64,000 nucleotides of DNA, taken from the NCBI GenBank assembly GCA_964470865.1, contig CAYYFR010000001.1, forward strand, positions 74,124 to 138,123. The letters run 5' to 3'. This DNA is from JAEUOS01 sp964470865. Lineage in GTDB: Bacteria > Pseudomonadota > Gammaproteobacteria > Burkholderiales > JAEUOS01. Under the pieces are notes generated by a model. It saw only the letters and a list, made by a program, of their open reading frames with translations, was not told the origin of the DNA and ran no database searches. The position numbers and the translations under genes are program-made. Of the stretch, positions 8,171 to 16,058 are shown piece by piece; position 1 is the first letter of the stretch; each line of letters opens with the position of its first letter.

Positions 8171-8842
8171 TCAGGTGGCCTTGCGTTGCCGCTCGTTCAT
8201 CAATTCACGCAAGGTCCACACATTTTCTGCGACGCCGCTCAGGTTCGGGTTGACGGCCAACGCCTTCGCGAAATACTCCAAAGCCAACTCGTAGTTCGCA
8301 AGAACCGTATAAATCTGGCCGTATCCCGCGAGCGCGCCGAAATGGTTTGGGTTGCGCTTGATCACCTCCTCGCAATCGGCCAGCGATTCGCGCAGCCGAC
8401 CCATGAAATACAGCACTGTGGCACGCTTGTTCCAGGCCTCGGCAAACCCGGGCTTCAAGCGAATGATTTCGCTAAAGGTGGCGATGGCATCTTCGGCTGC
8501 GCCTGAATTCATTTGCGCCACGCCTTTGGCATACAGTTTGTCGATGCGCGCATCGCCGCTGCGTGACCACACCTTCCACAGGGCTGCCTCGGCGGCTGCG
8601 CGGGCGTGGGCATCGGTATCGAACAACAGATTGGCCAAGGCATCGGCGTCCTGCATACGTCCGATCATGCCAAGACGCTCGACCGCCGCTCGCCGCACTG
8701 GCGCGGCACTGTTTGTCAATTGCCGCAATGCCTGTTCGCGCGAAATTGGCGCAACCTGTGCGCCCATGGCGGTCATGCAAAATGCCAGCCCGACCCAGGT
8801 TGCCGCCACCCCCCACCCGCGTGGGCTTCGTCCGAACCTCAT
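8171..8842 (-). CDS. Exported HEAT/TPR repeat protein
   Basis: A 223-residue protein. The first 28 residues form a likely Sec signal peptide with a hydrophobic core (WGVAATWVGLAFCMTAMGAQ). Residues about 35-85 read as HEAT-like repeats (SAAPVRRAAVERLGMIG, then DADALANLLFDTDAHARAAA), and residues about 100-205 hold three tetratricopeptide repeats (MNSGAAEDAIATFSEIIRL, EAWNKRATVLYFMGRL, NYELALEYFAKALAVNP). Such proteins are usually scaffolds in the periplasm. I chose the ATG at 8842 because it gives the signal peptide and overlaps the stop of the upstream DUF2461 gene by ATGA, which implies translational coupling. Partner and role are not known. Confidence 0.75.
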   Translation of the reverse strand: MRFGRSPRGWGVAATWVGLAFCMTAMGAQVAPISREQALRQLTNSAAPVRRAAVERLGMIGRMQDADALANLLFDTDAHARAAAEAALWKVWSRSGDARIDKLYAKGVAQMNSGAAEDAIATFSEIIRLKPGFAEAWNKRATVLYFMGRLRESLADCEEVIKRNPNHFGALAGYGQIYTVLANYELALEYFAKALAVNPNLSGVAENVWTLRELMNERQRKAT

Positions 8843-9501
8843 TGCAGCGCCCCGCGCAACCAATTTACCAGCGGCAACGCACGCTTGAAGCCGGCAGCGA
8901 CCTGACTGGCCAGGCCTTTCGCGTCGAGTCCCGCAACCGACGTGTCGGTCCAGACAATGAAACTCTTTTGTTTGATGAACTCGATATGCGGTGTAGCCAC
9001 GGCATAGCCCTTGGGTGGGCGCACCAGGCGACCTTCGTCGGCGAACTGGCCGAAATGCGACCACAGGCTTTTGACATTCAGCAGACGCCCAAAGGTAGCC
9101 GGATCTGTCGCGATCGAGGCTCGAATCTTCGCCAGCACGTCCGCTGGCGGCATGTAGCAGCCGCCAGCTACCAGAAGCTTGCCGTGATGATCGATATGGA
9201 AATAATAGTGCGACCCCGGATCTTTTTTGCCGCCCGGCGCGATCACTGCTGAAAAATTGGTCTTGTAGAGGCTCTTGTCTTTCGAAAAACGGATATCACG
9301 GTTGATACGGAACTGGGCTTTCCTGGGGTCCTGCCCGGCGACCGCCGGATCAAAGCGCGCGGTTTCGCTGATGATGCGCGCCACCAACTGAGTAAACTCC
9401 GCGCGCAAGATGTCGTACGAAGGCTTGTTCATGGCGAACCAGGCGCGATTGTTGTTTTCGGCCAGGCCTTCAAGATAGTTGACGAGTTCGCGGGTGTTCA
9501 T
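8839..9501 (-). CDS. DUF2461 (TIGR02453) family protein
   Basis: A 220-residue cytoplasmic protein of the DUF2461 family, at its usual length. The start (LVNYLEGLAENNNRAWFAMN) and the central segments RINRDIRFSKDKSLYKTNF and GSHYYFHID are typical of the family. No enzymatic role is established. Its stop overlaps the start of the HEAT/TPR gene by four bases, so the two are probably co-translated. The start ATG at 9501 agrees with family N-termini. Confidence 0.85.
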   Translation of the reverse strand: MNTRELVNYLEGLAENNNRAWFAMNKPSYDILRAEFTQLVARIISETARFDPAVAGQDPRKAQFRINRDIRFSKDKSLYKTNFSAVIAPGGKKDPGSHYYFHIDHHGKLLVAGGCYMPPADVLAKIRASIATDPATFGRLLNVKSLWSHFGQFADEGRLVRPPKGYAVATPHIEFIKQKSFIVWTDTSVAGLDAKGLASQVAAGFKRALPLVNWLRGALQ

Positions 9502-9724
9502 TCGGGTACTTGCTCCATGCGCCAGCGACCATGATAAACGTGTTCGACAGGTGCAACACGAGGCAGCCGAACGTGCAATCTTCCGCGCATGTCCTGGTCA
9601 TTCGCGGACTTAGGCGCGGGCCGCGGCCTTCTGCCGTTGCTCCCGCAACAGACCATCGTGTCAGTGTGGTGCAAGGCGGACGCGCTAAACTTGCAGTCTG
9701 AACGTTCAACAGGAGATGCAAGTC

Positions 9725-10909
9725 ATGGCCCAGCGTGAAGTGATGGTTTTGTCCGGCGTACGCACCGCGATCGGCACCTTTGGCGGTGCGCTCAAGGACA
9801 CCCCTGCGGTCGACCTGGCGGCAGCTGTGGTGCGCGCCTCGGTGACGCGCGCAAAGATCGATCCGGCGCAGGTCGGCCATGTCGCCTTTGGCCATGTGGT
9901 CAACACCGATGTGCGCGACATGTATTTATCACGCATGGCGACCATCAACGGCGGCCTGCCGATCGAAACGCCAGCCTTCAACGTCAACCGGCTGTGCGGT
10001 TCGGGCCTGCAGGCAATTGTTTCGGTGGCGCAGTCGATCCTCCTGGGTGACGCCGAGGCCGGCGTCGCCGGCGGTGCGGAGGTCATGAGCCGGGCACCTT
10101 ACTGGCTGCCGACCAGTCGCTGGGGTGCGCGCATGGGCGACGGAAAAATGATCGATCCGATGGTCGGTGCTCTGCATGATCCGTTTAACGTGATCCACAT
10201 GGGCGTCACCGCCGAGAACGTGGCACGCCAGTGCGGTATCAGCCGCGAGCAGCAGGACCAACTGGCGGTCGAAAGCCACAATCGCGCCCAGCGCGCTATC
10301 GCCGGCGGCTATTTCAAGGAACAGATTCTCGGCATCGAGATGAAGTCGCGCAAAGGCCCGGTGGTGTTCGATACCGATGAGCATGTGCGCATCGACTGCA
10401 CCATGGCAGACATGGCCAAATTGAAGCCGGTGTTCGAAAAGGAAGGCACGGTGACCGCCGGCAACGCTTCCGGCATCAACGACGCCGCCGCAGCGCTGGT
10501 GTTGATGGAAGCCGGCGCAGCCGCGGCCGGCGGCCACAAAGCGCTGGCCCGTCTGGTCGGCTATGCACATGCCGGCCTTGAGCCCAAGATCATGGGCCTG
10601 GGCCCGGTGCCGGCGACGCGCAACGTACTCAAGAAAACCGGTCTCACACTCGACCAGATGGATGTGATCGAAGCCAACGAAGCGTTCGCCGCCCAGGCAC
10701 TGGGAGTCAGCAAGGAACTGGGCTTCGACCCGAAAAAGGTCAATCCGAACGGCAGCGGCATCTCCCTCGGCCACCCCATCGGCGCCACCGGCGCCATCAT
10801 CAGCGTCAAGGCGATCTACGAACTGCATCGTACCGGAGGACGCTACGCGCTGGTCACCATGTGCATCGGTGGTGGCCAGGGCATCGCGGCGGTTTTCGAG
10901 CGGGTCTGA
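9725..10909 (+). CDS. Acetyl-CoA acetyltransferase (thiolase)
   Basis: A 394-residue type II thiolase that condenses or cleaves acyl-CoA units in the cytoplasm, as in polyhydroxyalkanoate precursor synthesis or fatty acid and ketoacid breakdown. Catalytic residues are visible: Cys91 in NRLCGSGLQA, the NEAFAAQ motif, the histidine of GHPIGATGA, and the second cysteine in MCIGGGQG. The sequence resembles BktB/PhaA enzymes, but without PHA genes nearby I do not assign a symbol. The frame opens at 9716, but AGGAGAT at 9711-9717 is placed correctly for the ATG at 9725, which also gives the normal N-terminus. An 8-bp inverted repeat (10916-10923 and 10952-10959) follows the stop but lacks a T-run. 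Confidence 0.92.
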   Translation: MAQREVMVLSGVRTAIGTFGGALKDTPAVDLAAAVVRASVTRAKIDPAQVGHVAFGHVVNTDVRDMYLSRMATINGGLPIETPAFNVNRLCGSGLQAIVSVAQSILLGDAEAGVAGGAEVMSRAPYWLPTSRWGARMGDGKMIDPMVGALHDPFNVIHMGVTAENVARQCGISREQQDQLAVESHNRAQRAIAGGYFKEQILGIEMKSRKGPVVFDTDEHVRIDCTMADMAKLKPVFEKEGTVTAGNASGINDAAAALVLMEAGAAAAGGHKALARLVGYAHAGLEPKIMGLGPVPATRNVLKKTGLTLDQMDVIEANEAFAAQALGVSKELGFDPKKVNPNGSGISLGHPIGATGAIISVKAIYELHRTGGRYALVTMCIGGGQGIAAVFERV

Positions 10910-11029
10910 AGCGACCCCTGGCGTGCACAATGTCTATGCAATAATGCTTCGCGCCAGGGAAACCTGACCTGCCCCGAATTTGCCACCCGCCGGCCGCGAT
11001 GTGCATGTCGGCACCGTAAAGGGTATGCT

Positions 11030-11144
11030 TAGGGAAACACTGAACAAGTCCGTAGGTCGAGCAGGTCGCTCTTGCAAGACATTGAATCGATTCGACTCTT
11101 CGTTCGCGGATCCGGATTCCAGGGACTTGTTCAGCGTTTTCCTA
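11030..11144. mobile_element. MITE-like element with 20-bp inverted ends and TA duplication
   Basis: The left end GGGAAACACTGAACAAGTCC (11032-11051) and right end GGACTTGTTCAGCGTTTTCC (11123-11142) are inverted repeats matching at 18 of 20 positions. TA stands immediately outside each end (11030-11031, 11143-11144), as after insertion with a TA target duplication. The 111-bp element has no coding capacity and no related transposase is in the window, so it would be non-autonomous. It ends 45 bp before the cytochrome c start codon and may carry that gene's promoter. Confidence 0.65.
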
Positions 11145-11188
11145 GCGTGAAACGGCGCCGACCGGCGCGAACACACCCGGAGGTCCAA

Positions 11189-11497
11189 ATGCGAAGCGAA
11201 GTTGCGGCGGGCGTCTGCGCCATCCTGATTCTGGCCAGCCATACCGCCATGGCGCAAGACAAGGCACCGCAGGCGCGTGGTGAGTTGTTGTACTCGACGT
11301 TTTGTGTCAGTTGCCACACCACCCAGATGCACTGGCGTGACAAAAAAATCGCCCGCGACCTGCCCGGGTTGCGTGCACAGGTGCTGCGCTGGCAGACTAA
11401 TGTCGGCCAGAAATGGGATCGCAGCGACGTCGATGAAGTCGTCAACTACCTGAACCGCACGTTCTACAAGTTTCCTGGCGCCACCGACAAGGGTTGA
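11189..11497 (+). CDS. Small periplasmic c-type cytochrome
   Basis: A 102-residue protein with a Sec signal peptide ending near MAQD (residue 25) and one haem-binding CVSCH motif at about residues 40-44. The following TTQMHWRDKK and the C-terminal DEVVNYLNRTFYKF are seen in a betaproteobacterial family of monohaem cytochromes with no assigned partner. No second CXXCH is present, and the only methionine after the haem site follows it closely, so the sixth ligand is uncertain. I chose the ATG at 11189 because GGAGG lies 6-10 bp upstream and the frame beyond it runs into the mobile element. It stands alone and convergent with the oxoprolinase gene. Confidence 0.85.
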   Translation: MRSEVAAGVCAILILASHTAMAQDKAPQARGELLYSTFCVSCHTTQMHWRDKKIARDLPGLRAQVLRWQTNVGQKWDRSDVDEVVNYLNRTFYKFPGATDKG

Positions 11498-11506
11498 GCG
11501 CCGCGC

Positions 11507-14500
11507 CTACGGCGCCCCGTAACCGCCGGCAGTCGGTGTTTGCACCACAAAGACATCACCTGGCTGGCACACGGTCTCGTCACTGCCTCCCAGTTCTGTA
11601 ATCGAACCGTCACTGCGTTCGACCCAGTTGTGACCGACTTCGCCGGCGCCGCCACCGTTCATCCCGTAGGGAGGAATGCGGCGATGGCCGGACAGCACGC
11701 CGGCGGTCATGGTTTCCAGAAAGCGGATGCGACGCAACGCGCCCGGGCCGCCATTCCACTTGCCGCGCCCGCCCGAGCCGAAACGGATCGAATGCTCTTC
11801 GACCCGCACCGGGTAGCGGAATTCCAGTATCTCCGGGTCGGTCATGCGGCTGTTGGTCATGTGGGTCTGCACCGGTGTGGCGCCATCGAAGCCATCGCCC
11901 GCACCTGAGCCCGAAGAGATGGTTTCGTAGTACTGATAGGTGTCGTTTCCGAAGGTGAAGTTGTTCATGGTGCCCTGGCTGGCCCCCATTACACCAAGTG
12001 CGCCATAAAGGGTGTCAGTCAGGCACTGGCTGGTTTCCACATTGCCGGCCACCACCGCCGCGGGATAGCGCGGATTGAGCATCGAGCCTTCCGGGATGAT
12101 GATCGACAGTGGTTTCAGGCAGCCGGCGTTGAGCGGAATGTCGTCGTCGACAAGCGAGCGGAACACGTACAGGACAGCGGCATAGCAGACTGCAGATGGT
12201 GCGTTGAAGTTGTTTGGCAATTGGGCGCTGGTGCCGGTGAAATCGATCACTCCGCTGCGGCTGGCCTTGTCCAGGGTGACCTTGACGCGAATCACCGCAC
12301 CGTGGTCCATGGCGTAGGAAAACTCGCCATCCTTCAATACTTCGATCACCCGCCGCACCGACTCCTCGGCATTGTCCTGCACATGCTGCATGTAGGCATG
12401 TACCACATCGAGTCCGAATTCTGCCACCATGCGGCGCAGCTCCTGCACGCCCTTTTCGTTGGCGGCGATCATTGCGCGCAGGTCGGCCATGTTCTGCTCG
12501 ATGTTGCGCGACGGATATCGGCCCGAGCCCAACAGAGCTCGCGTCTCGGCATCGCGCAGGCGCCCCTCCTCGACCAGGAGGAAGTTGTCGATCAGTACAC
12601 CCTCTTCTTCGACCACCTTCGAGTTTGGCGGCATCGAGCCCGGCGAAATGCCACCGATGTCGGCATGATGGCCGCGTGAGCCCACGTAGAACAGGATATC
12701 GGTCGCGCCGGCATCGAATACCGGCGTGATCACCGTGATGTCAGGCAGGTGGGTGCCGCCGTTGTACGGTGCGTTGAGCACGAAGACATCGCCTGCTTTC
12801 ATGGCGCGCCCGCGGGCTTGGGTGTTGTCGCGGATCACTGTCTTGATCGACTCGCCCATGGAACCGAGATGCACCGGCATGTGCGGCGCGTTGGCGATCA
12901 GGTCACCGTGCTGATTGAACACCGCACAGGAGAAGTCCAGACGCTCCTTGATGTTCACCGAGTAGGCGGTGTTGGCCAGGGTGAGGCCCATCTGCTCGGC
13001 GATGGCCATGAAGAGGTTGTTGAATATTTCCAGCATCACCGGGTCTGCGATGGTGCCTATCGCGGTTTGGCGCGGGCGCGGCACGGCGCGTGTAAGCACC
13101 AGATGATTCTGTGAAGTAACTTCGCATTGCCAGCCAGGTTCCACAATGGTGGTTGCGTTTTGCTCGGCAATGATAGCCGGCCCCTGCACTCTGTCGTCGG
13201 GTTGCATCGTGCCACGCAGGTACACCGGGCTTGCGTGCTCTTGGCCACCGGAAAACATGCGCACGGATTCGGCGGCGACCAGTTTGCCGATGCGCCGCTC
13301 GGCAAATTGGCTTTGGCTGACCAACTGCCCGGAACCGCCGATCGCTTCGACCGATACGGCTTCCACCACCAGCGCCTTGTGCTCCATCAGAAACGAGTAG
13401 CGCATGCGATAAGCGGCTTCGAAACGCGCCTTGATCTCCGGCAGCGAGCCGTCGTCGACCACCAGCGCGGAGTCGGTGCCGTCATAGCGGACATGCACAC
13501 GGCGGCGGATCACAACCTGCGCTGCAGTCAGCCCCTGGCCCAGCAATTGCGTGCGGGCGTCGTCGGCCATTTGCACAAAGGCCGCATCAAGCGCGCCGCG
13601 CGCCGCCTGCTCGAGGCTAAGTTCGATTGCCCGCTCGCGCATCGCCGTCAGATCGGCCAGGCCCATGCCATAAGCCGAAAGCACCCCGGCATACGGATGG
13701 ATGTAGATGCGCGGAATGCCCAGCTTGTCTGCAATCAGACAGGCGTGCTGGCCACCGGCACCACCGAAACACTGCAGGGTGTATTGCGTGATGTCGTAGC
13801 CGCGCGCCACCGATACCTTCTTGATCGCGTTGGCCATGTTCTCGACGGCGATCTGGATGAAACCCTCGGCCACCTCTGCGGGCGTCTTCGAAATCCCGGA
13901 GGCCGCCTCGATGTCACGCGCCAGTACCTGAAACTTGGCGGCACATGCGGCGTAGTCGAGCGCTTCATCGGCATGCGGACCGAACACCTGCGGGAAATAC
14001 TTAGGCTGCACCTTGCCCAGCATCACATTGGCATCGGTAACCGCCAGCGGCCCGCCGCGGCGGTAGGCAGCCGGCCCCGGATTGGCGCCGGCGGAATCCG
14101 GGCCGACCCGATAGCGGCTGCCGTCAAAGTGCAGGATCGATCCACCACCCGCGGCCACGGTGTGAATGCTCATCATCGGTGCACGCATGCGCACGCCGGC
14201 GACCTGGGTTTCGAAGGCCCGTTCGTACTCGCCTGCGTAATGCGAAACATCGGTCGAGGTACCGCCCATGTCGAAGCCGATGACTTTTTCGAAGCCCGCG
14301 CCGCGGGCGGTCTGCACCATGCCGACGATACCACCGGCCGGACCGGACAGGATCGAATCCTTGCCCTTGAACAGGTCAGCCGAGGTTAAGCCACCGGACG
14401 ATTGCATGAACATCAGGCGCGCGCCGTCCAGCTCGGCAGCCACCCGATCGACGTAGCGCCCGAGAATTGGCGACAAGTAGGCGTCGACCACCGTGGTATC

Positions 14501-15130
14501 GCCGCGCGATACGAGCTTCATTAGCGGCGAGACTTCATGCGACACCGAAACCTGGGTGAAACCGGCTGCGCGCGCCATGGCCGCGATCAGCCGTTCGTGC
14601 TCACTGTAACGGTAGCCGTGCATCAGAACGATCGCAATCGCCCGGAAGCCGCGATCGTAGGCAGCCGCCAGGTCCGCACGGGTCTTGTCGACGTCCAGCG
14701 CACGCACCACTTCCCCGTGCGCGCCCATGCGCTCGTCGACTTCGACCACGTCGGAATACAGCAACTCGGGCAACACAATATGCCGATCGAAGATGCGCGG
14801 CCGATTCTGGTAGCCGATGCGCAGCTGGTCGCGCAAACCGCGCGTGATAAAAAGAACCGTGCGGTCGCCTTTGCGTTCCAACAGTGCATTGGTTGCCACC
14901 GTGGTGCCCATCTTCACCGCCTCGATGGTGGCGCCCGGAATCGGCTGACCGGCTTTGAGCCCCAGAAAATGGCGTATCGCCGCAAGAGCGGCATCCGCGT
15001 ATTGCTCGGGGTTCTCCGACAGGAGTTTGTGGGTATGCAGCTTTCCTGCGGGGTCCCGCGCCACCACGTCGGTAAAAGTGCCGCCGCGGTCGATCCAGAA
15101 CTGCCACGCGGAATCGGAATGTTCGCTCAT
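11507..15130 (-). CDS. Fused 5-oxoprolinase / hydantoinase A-B family protein
   Basis: A 1207-residue single-chain fusion of HyuA-type and HyuB-type halves, the layout of ATP-dependent 5-oxoprolinase (5-oxoproline + ATP + water to glutamate). The N-terminal half (about 1-680) begins WIDRGGTFTDVVARD and has the acetate/sugar-kinase-like loop GFDMGGTSTDVS; the C-terminal half (about 700-1207) starts LEIFNNLFMAIAEQMG and holds GDLIANAPHMPVHLGSMGE. Length and order match oxoprolinase better than separate hydantoinase or acetone carboxylase subunits, but N-methylhydantoinase activity cannot be excluded. The stop of the D-glutamate-cyclase-like gene overlaps its ATG by one base (TGATG), which suggests coupled translation. 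That partner makes 5-oxoproline the most likely substrate. Confidence 0.88.
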   Translation of the reverse strand: MSEHSDSAWQFWIDRGGTFTDVVARDPAGKLHTHKLLSENPEQYADAALAAIRHFLGLKAGQPIPGATIEAVKMGTTVATNALLERKGDRTVLFITRGLRDQLRIGYQNRPRIFDRHIVLPELLYSDVVEVDERMGAHGEVVRALDVDKTRADLAAAYDRGFRAIAIVLMHGYRYSEHERLIAAMARAAGFTQVSVSHEVSPLMKLVSRGDTTVVDAYLSPILGRYVDRVAAELDGARLMFMQSSGGLTSADLFKGKDSILSGPAGGIVGMVQTARGAGFEKVIGFDMGGTSTDVSHYAGEYERAFETQVAGVRMRAPMMSIHTVAAGGGSILHFDGSRYRVGPDSAGANPGPAAYRRGGPLAVTDANVMLGKVQPKYFPQVFGPHADEALDYAACAAKFQVLARDIEAASGISKTPAEVAEGFIQIAVENMANAIKKVSVARGYDITQYTLQCFGGAGGQHACLIADKLGIPRIYIHPYAGVLSAYGMGLADLTAMRERAIELSLEQAARGALDAAFVQMADDARTQLLGQGLTAAQVVIRRRVHVRYDGTDSALVVDDGSLPEIKARFEAAYRMRYSFLMEHKALVVEAVSVEAIGGSGQLVSQSQFAERRIGKLVAAESVRMFSGGQEHASPVYLRGTMQPDDRVQGPAIIAEQNATTIVEPGWQCEVTSQNHLVLTRAVPRPRQTAIGTIADPVMLEIFNNLFMAIAEQMGLTLANTAYSVNIKERLDFSCAVFNQHGDLIANAPHMPVHLGSMGESIKTVIRDNTQARGRAMKAGDVFVLNAPYNGGTHLPDITVITPVFDAGATDILFYVGSRGHHADIGGISPGSMPPNSKVVEEEGVLIDNFLLVEEGRLRDAETRALLGSGRYPSRNIEQNMADLRAMIAANEKGVQELRRMVAEFGLDVVHAYMQHVQDNAEESVRRVIEVLKDGEFSYAMDHGAVIRVKVTLDKASRSGVIDFTGTSAQLPNNFNAPSAVCYAAVLYVFRSLVDDDIPLNAGCLKPLSIIIPEGSMLNPRYPAAVVAGNVETSQCLTDTLYGALGVMGASQGTMNNFTFGNDTYQYYETISSGSGAGDGFDGATPVQTHMTNSRMTDPEILEFRYPVRVEEHSIRFGSGGRGKWNGGPGALRRIRFLETMTAGVLSGHRRIPPYGMNGGGAGEVGHNWVERSDGSITELGGSDETVCQPGDVFVVQTPTAGGYGAP

Positions 15131-15909
15131 CAAAAACTCGCCAGTTGGGAATTGCGCAAATCGGTGACCAGCATGCAGCCGGGCTTGTGGGTAATCGATA
15201 GTGCCGGTCTGGCTGCGCGAATCGCCGACTGCGGGGTGACGCCGCAGGCCCAGAACACCGGTACCTCCTCGGGCTTGATCTCGACAGCGTCGCCGAAATC
15301 AGGCCGCACGATGTCGGCGATGCCGATCGCCTGTGGATCGCCGAAATGCACCGGCGCCCCATGCACGCCGGGAAAGCGCGAAGTGATCTGGATCGCGCGT
15401 ATCGCGTCGGCCGGCCGCATCGGACGCATCGATACCACCAGTGGCCCACCAAACGGGCCGGCCGGCAACGTGGCGATATTGGTACGGTACATGGCCACGT
15501 TGATGCCTTGCTCGATATGGCGCATGCGAATGCCGGCTTCGATCAGCGCCTCCTCGAACGAGAACGAGCAGCCGATCACGAAACTGACCAGATCGTCGCG
15601 CCAGACCGACTTCAGATCGTCGAGGTCGCCCACGTTCTCGCCGTCACGCCACAGGCAATAGCCGGACAGGTCGGTACGGATATCGAGTTCGGCGCCCAGG
15701 AGCGGAATGCGCGGGTTGCCAGGCTCGCCCATGCCGATCACGGGGCAAGGTTTTGGATTCAAGTGACAAAAGCGCAGAAAGTCAGCGGCATGGCTGGCCG
15801 GGAGAATGGCCAGGTTGCCCTGCACGTACCCCGGCGCCAAGCCAGGCGTCGGACCGATGTGGTCGCCACGCCGGATGGCAAGACGCGCCGCAAGAGATGG
15901 TGGAGTCAT
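15130..15909 (-). CDS. DUF1445 putative hydro-lyase / D-glutamate cyclase family
   Basis: A 259-residue member of the DUF1445 (YcsI-like) family, at the usual length of about 260. Typical blocks are GLAPGYVQGNLAILP near the start, FLRFCHLNPKPCPVI, VSFVIGCSFSFEEAL and HGAPVHFGDPQAIGI, with a final FWACGVTPQSA. A related domain in animal D-glutamate cyclase converts D-glutamate to 5-oxo-D-proline and water. Translation is coupled to the oxoprolinase gene, so the pair could interconvert D-glutamate, 5-oxoproline and glutamate; this is inference from neighbourhood. The gene is divergent from the IlvD-like gene across 149 bp that contain a TTCAAGTTTGAA palindrome-like site. Confidence 0.85.
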   Translation of the reverse strand: MTPPSLAARLAIRRGDHIGPTPGLAPGYVQGNLAILPASHAADFLRFCHLNPKPCPVIGMGEPGNPRIPLLGAELDIRTDLSGYCLWRDGENVGDLDDLKSVWRDDLVSFVIGCSFSFEEALIEAGIRMRHIEQGINVAMYRTNIATLPAGPFGGPLVVSMRPMRPADAIRAIQITSRFPGVHGAPVHFGDPQAIGIADIVRPDFGDAVEIKPEEVPVFWACGVTPQSAIRAARPALSITHKPGCMLVTDLRNSQLASF

Positions 15910-15931
15910 GGGCTAAACTGTGGTCGAGTTG

Positions 15932-15943
15932 TTCAAGTTTGAA
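15932..15943. promoter_or_regulatory. TTCAA-N2-TTGAA element in divergent promoter region
   Basis: TTCAAGTTTGAA is an inverted repeat with five-base arms between the DUF1445 and IlvD-like genes. Its core AAGTTTGA recurs at 20014-20021 and, inverted, at 26353-26360, each time in a promoter region of this catabolic island. It could be the binding site of a common regulator encoded elsewhere. Confidence 0.35.
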
Positions 15944-16058
15944 GAATTGGCATTTAGTGCGACAAAATGTGCTCGCCAGCTATGGCATTGGCGCTGATCC
16001 GAGTTTAACCGAGTGCTGCCGGCCACCACTGGCGTGATTCAAGCGAGGTCCGTTGCGC

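Noticed and set aside
10916..10959. Inverted repeat CCCTGGCG/CGCCAGGG after the thiolase gene as terminator
   Set aside because: The loop is 28 bases and no T-run follows; weak as an intrinsic terminator.
13127..14389. 420-residue open frame opposite the oxoprolinase gene
   Set aside because: Shadow frame rich in Arg and His; the opposite strand holds the conserved HyuA half.
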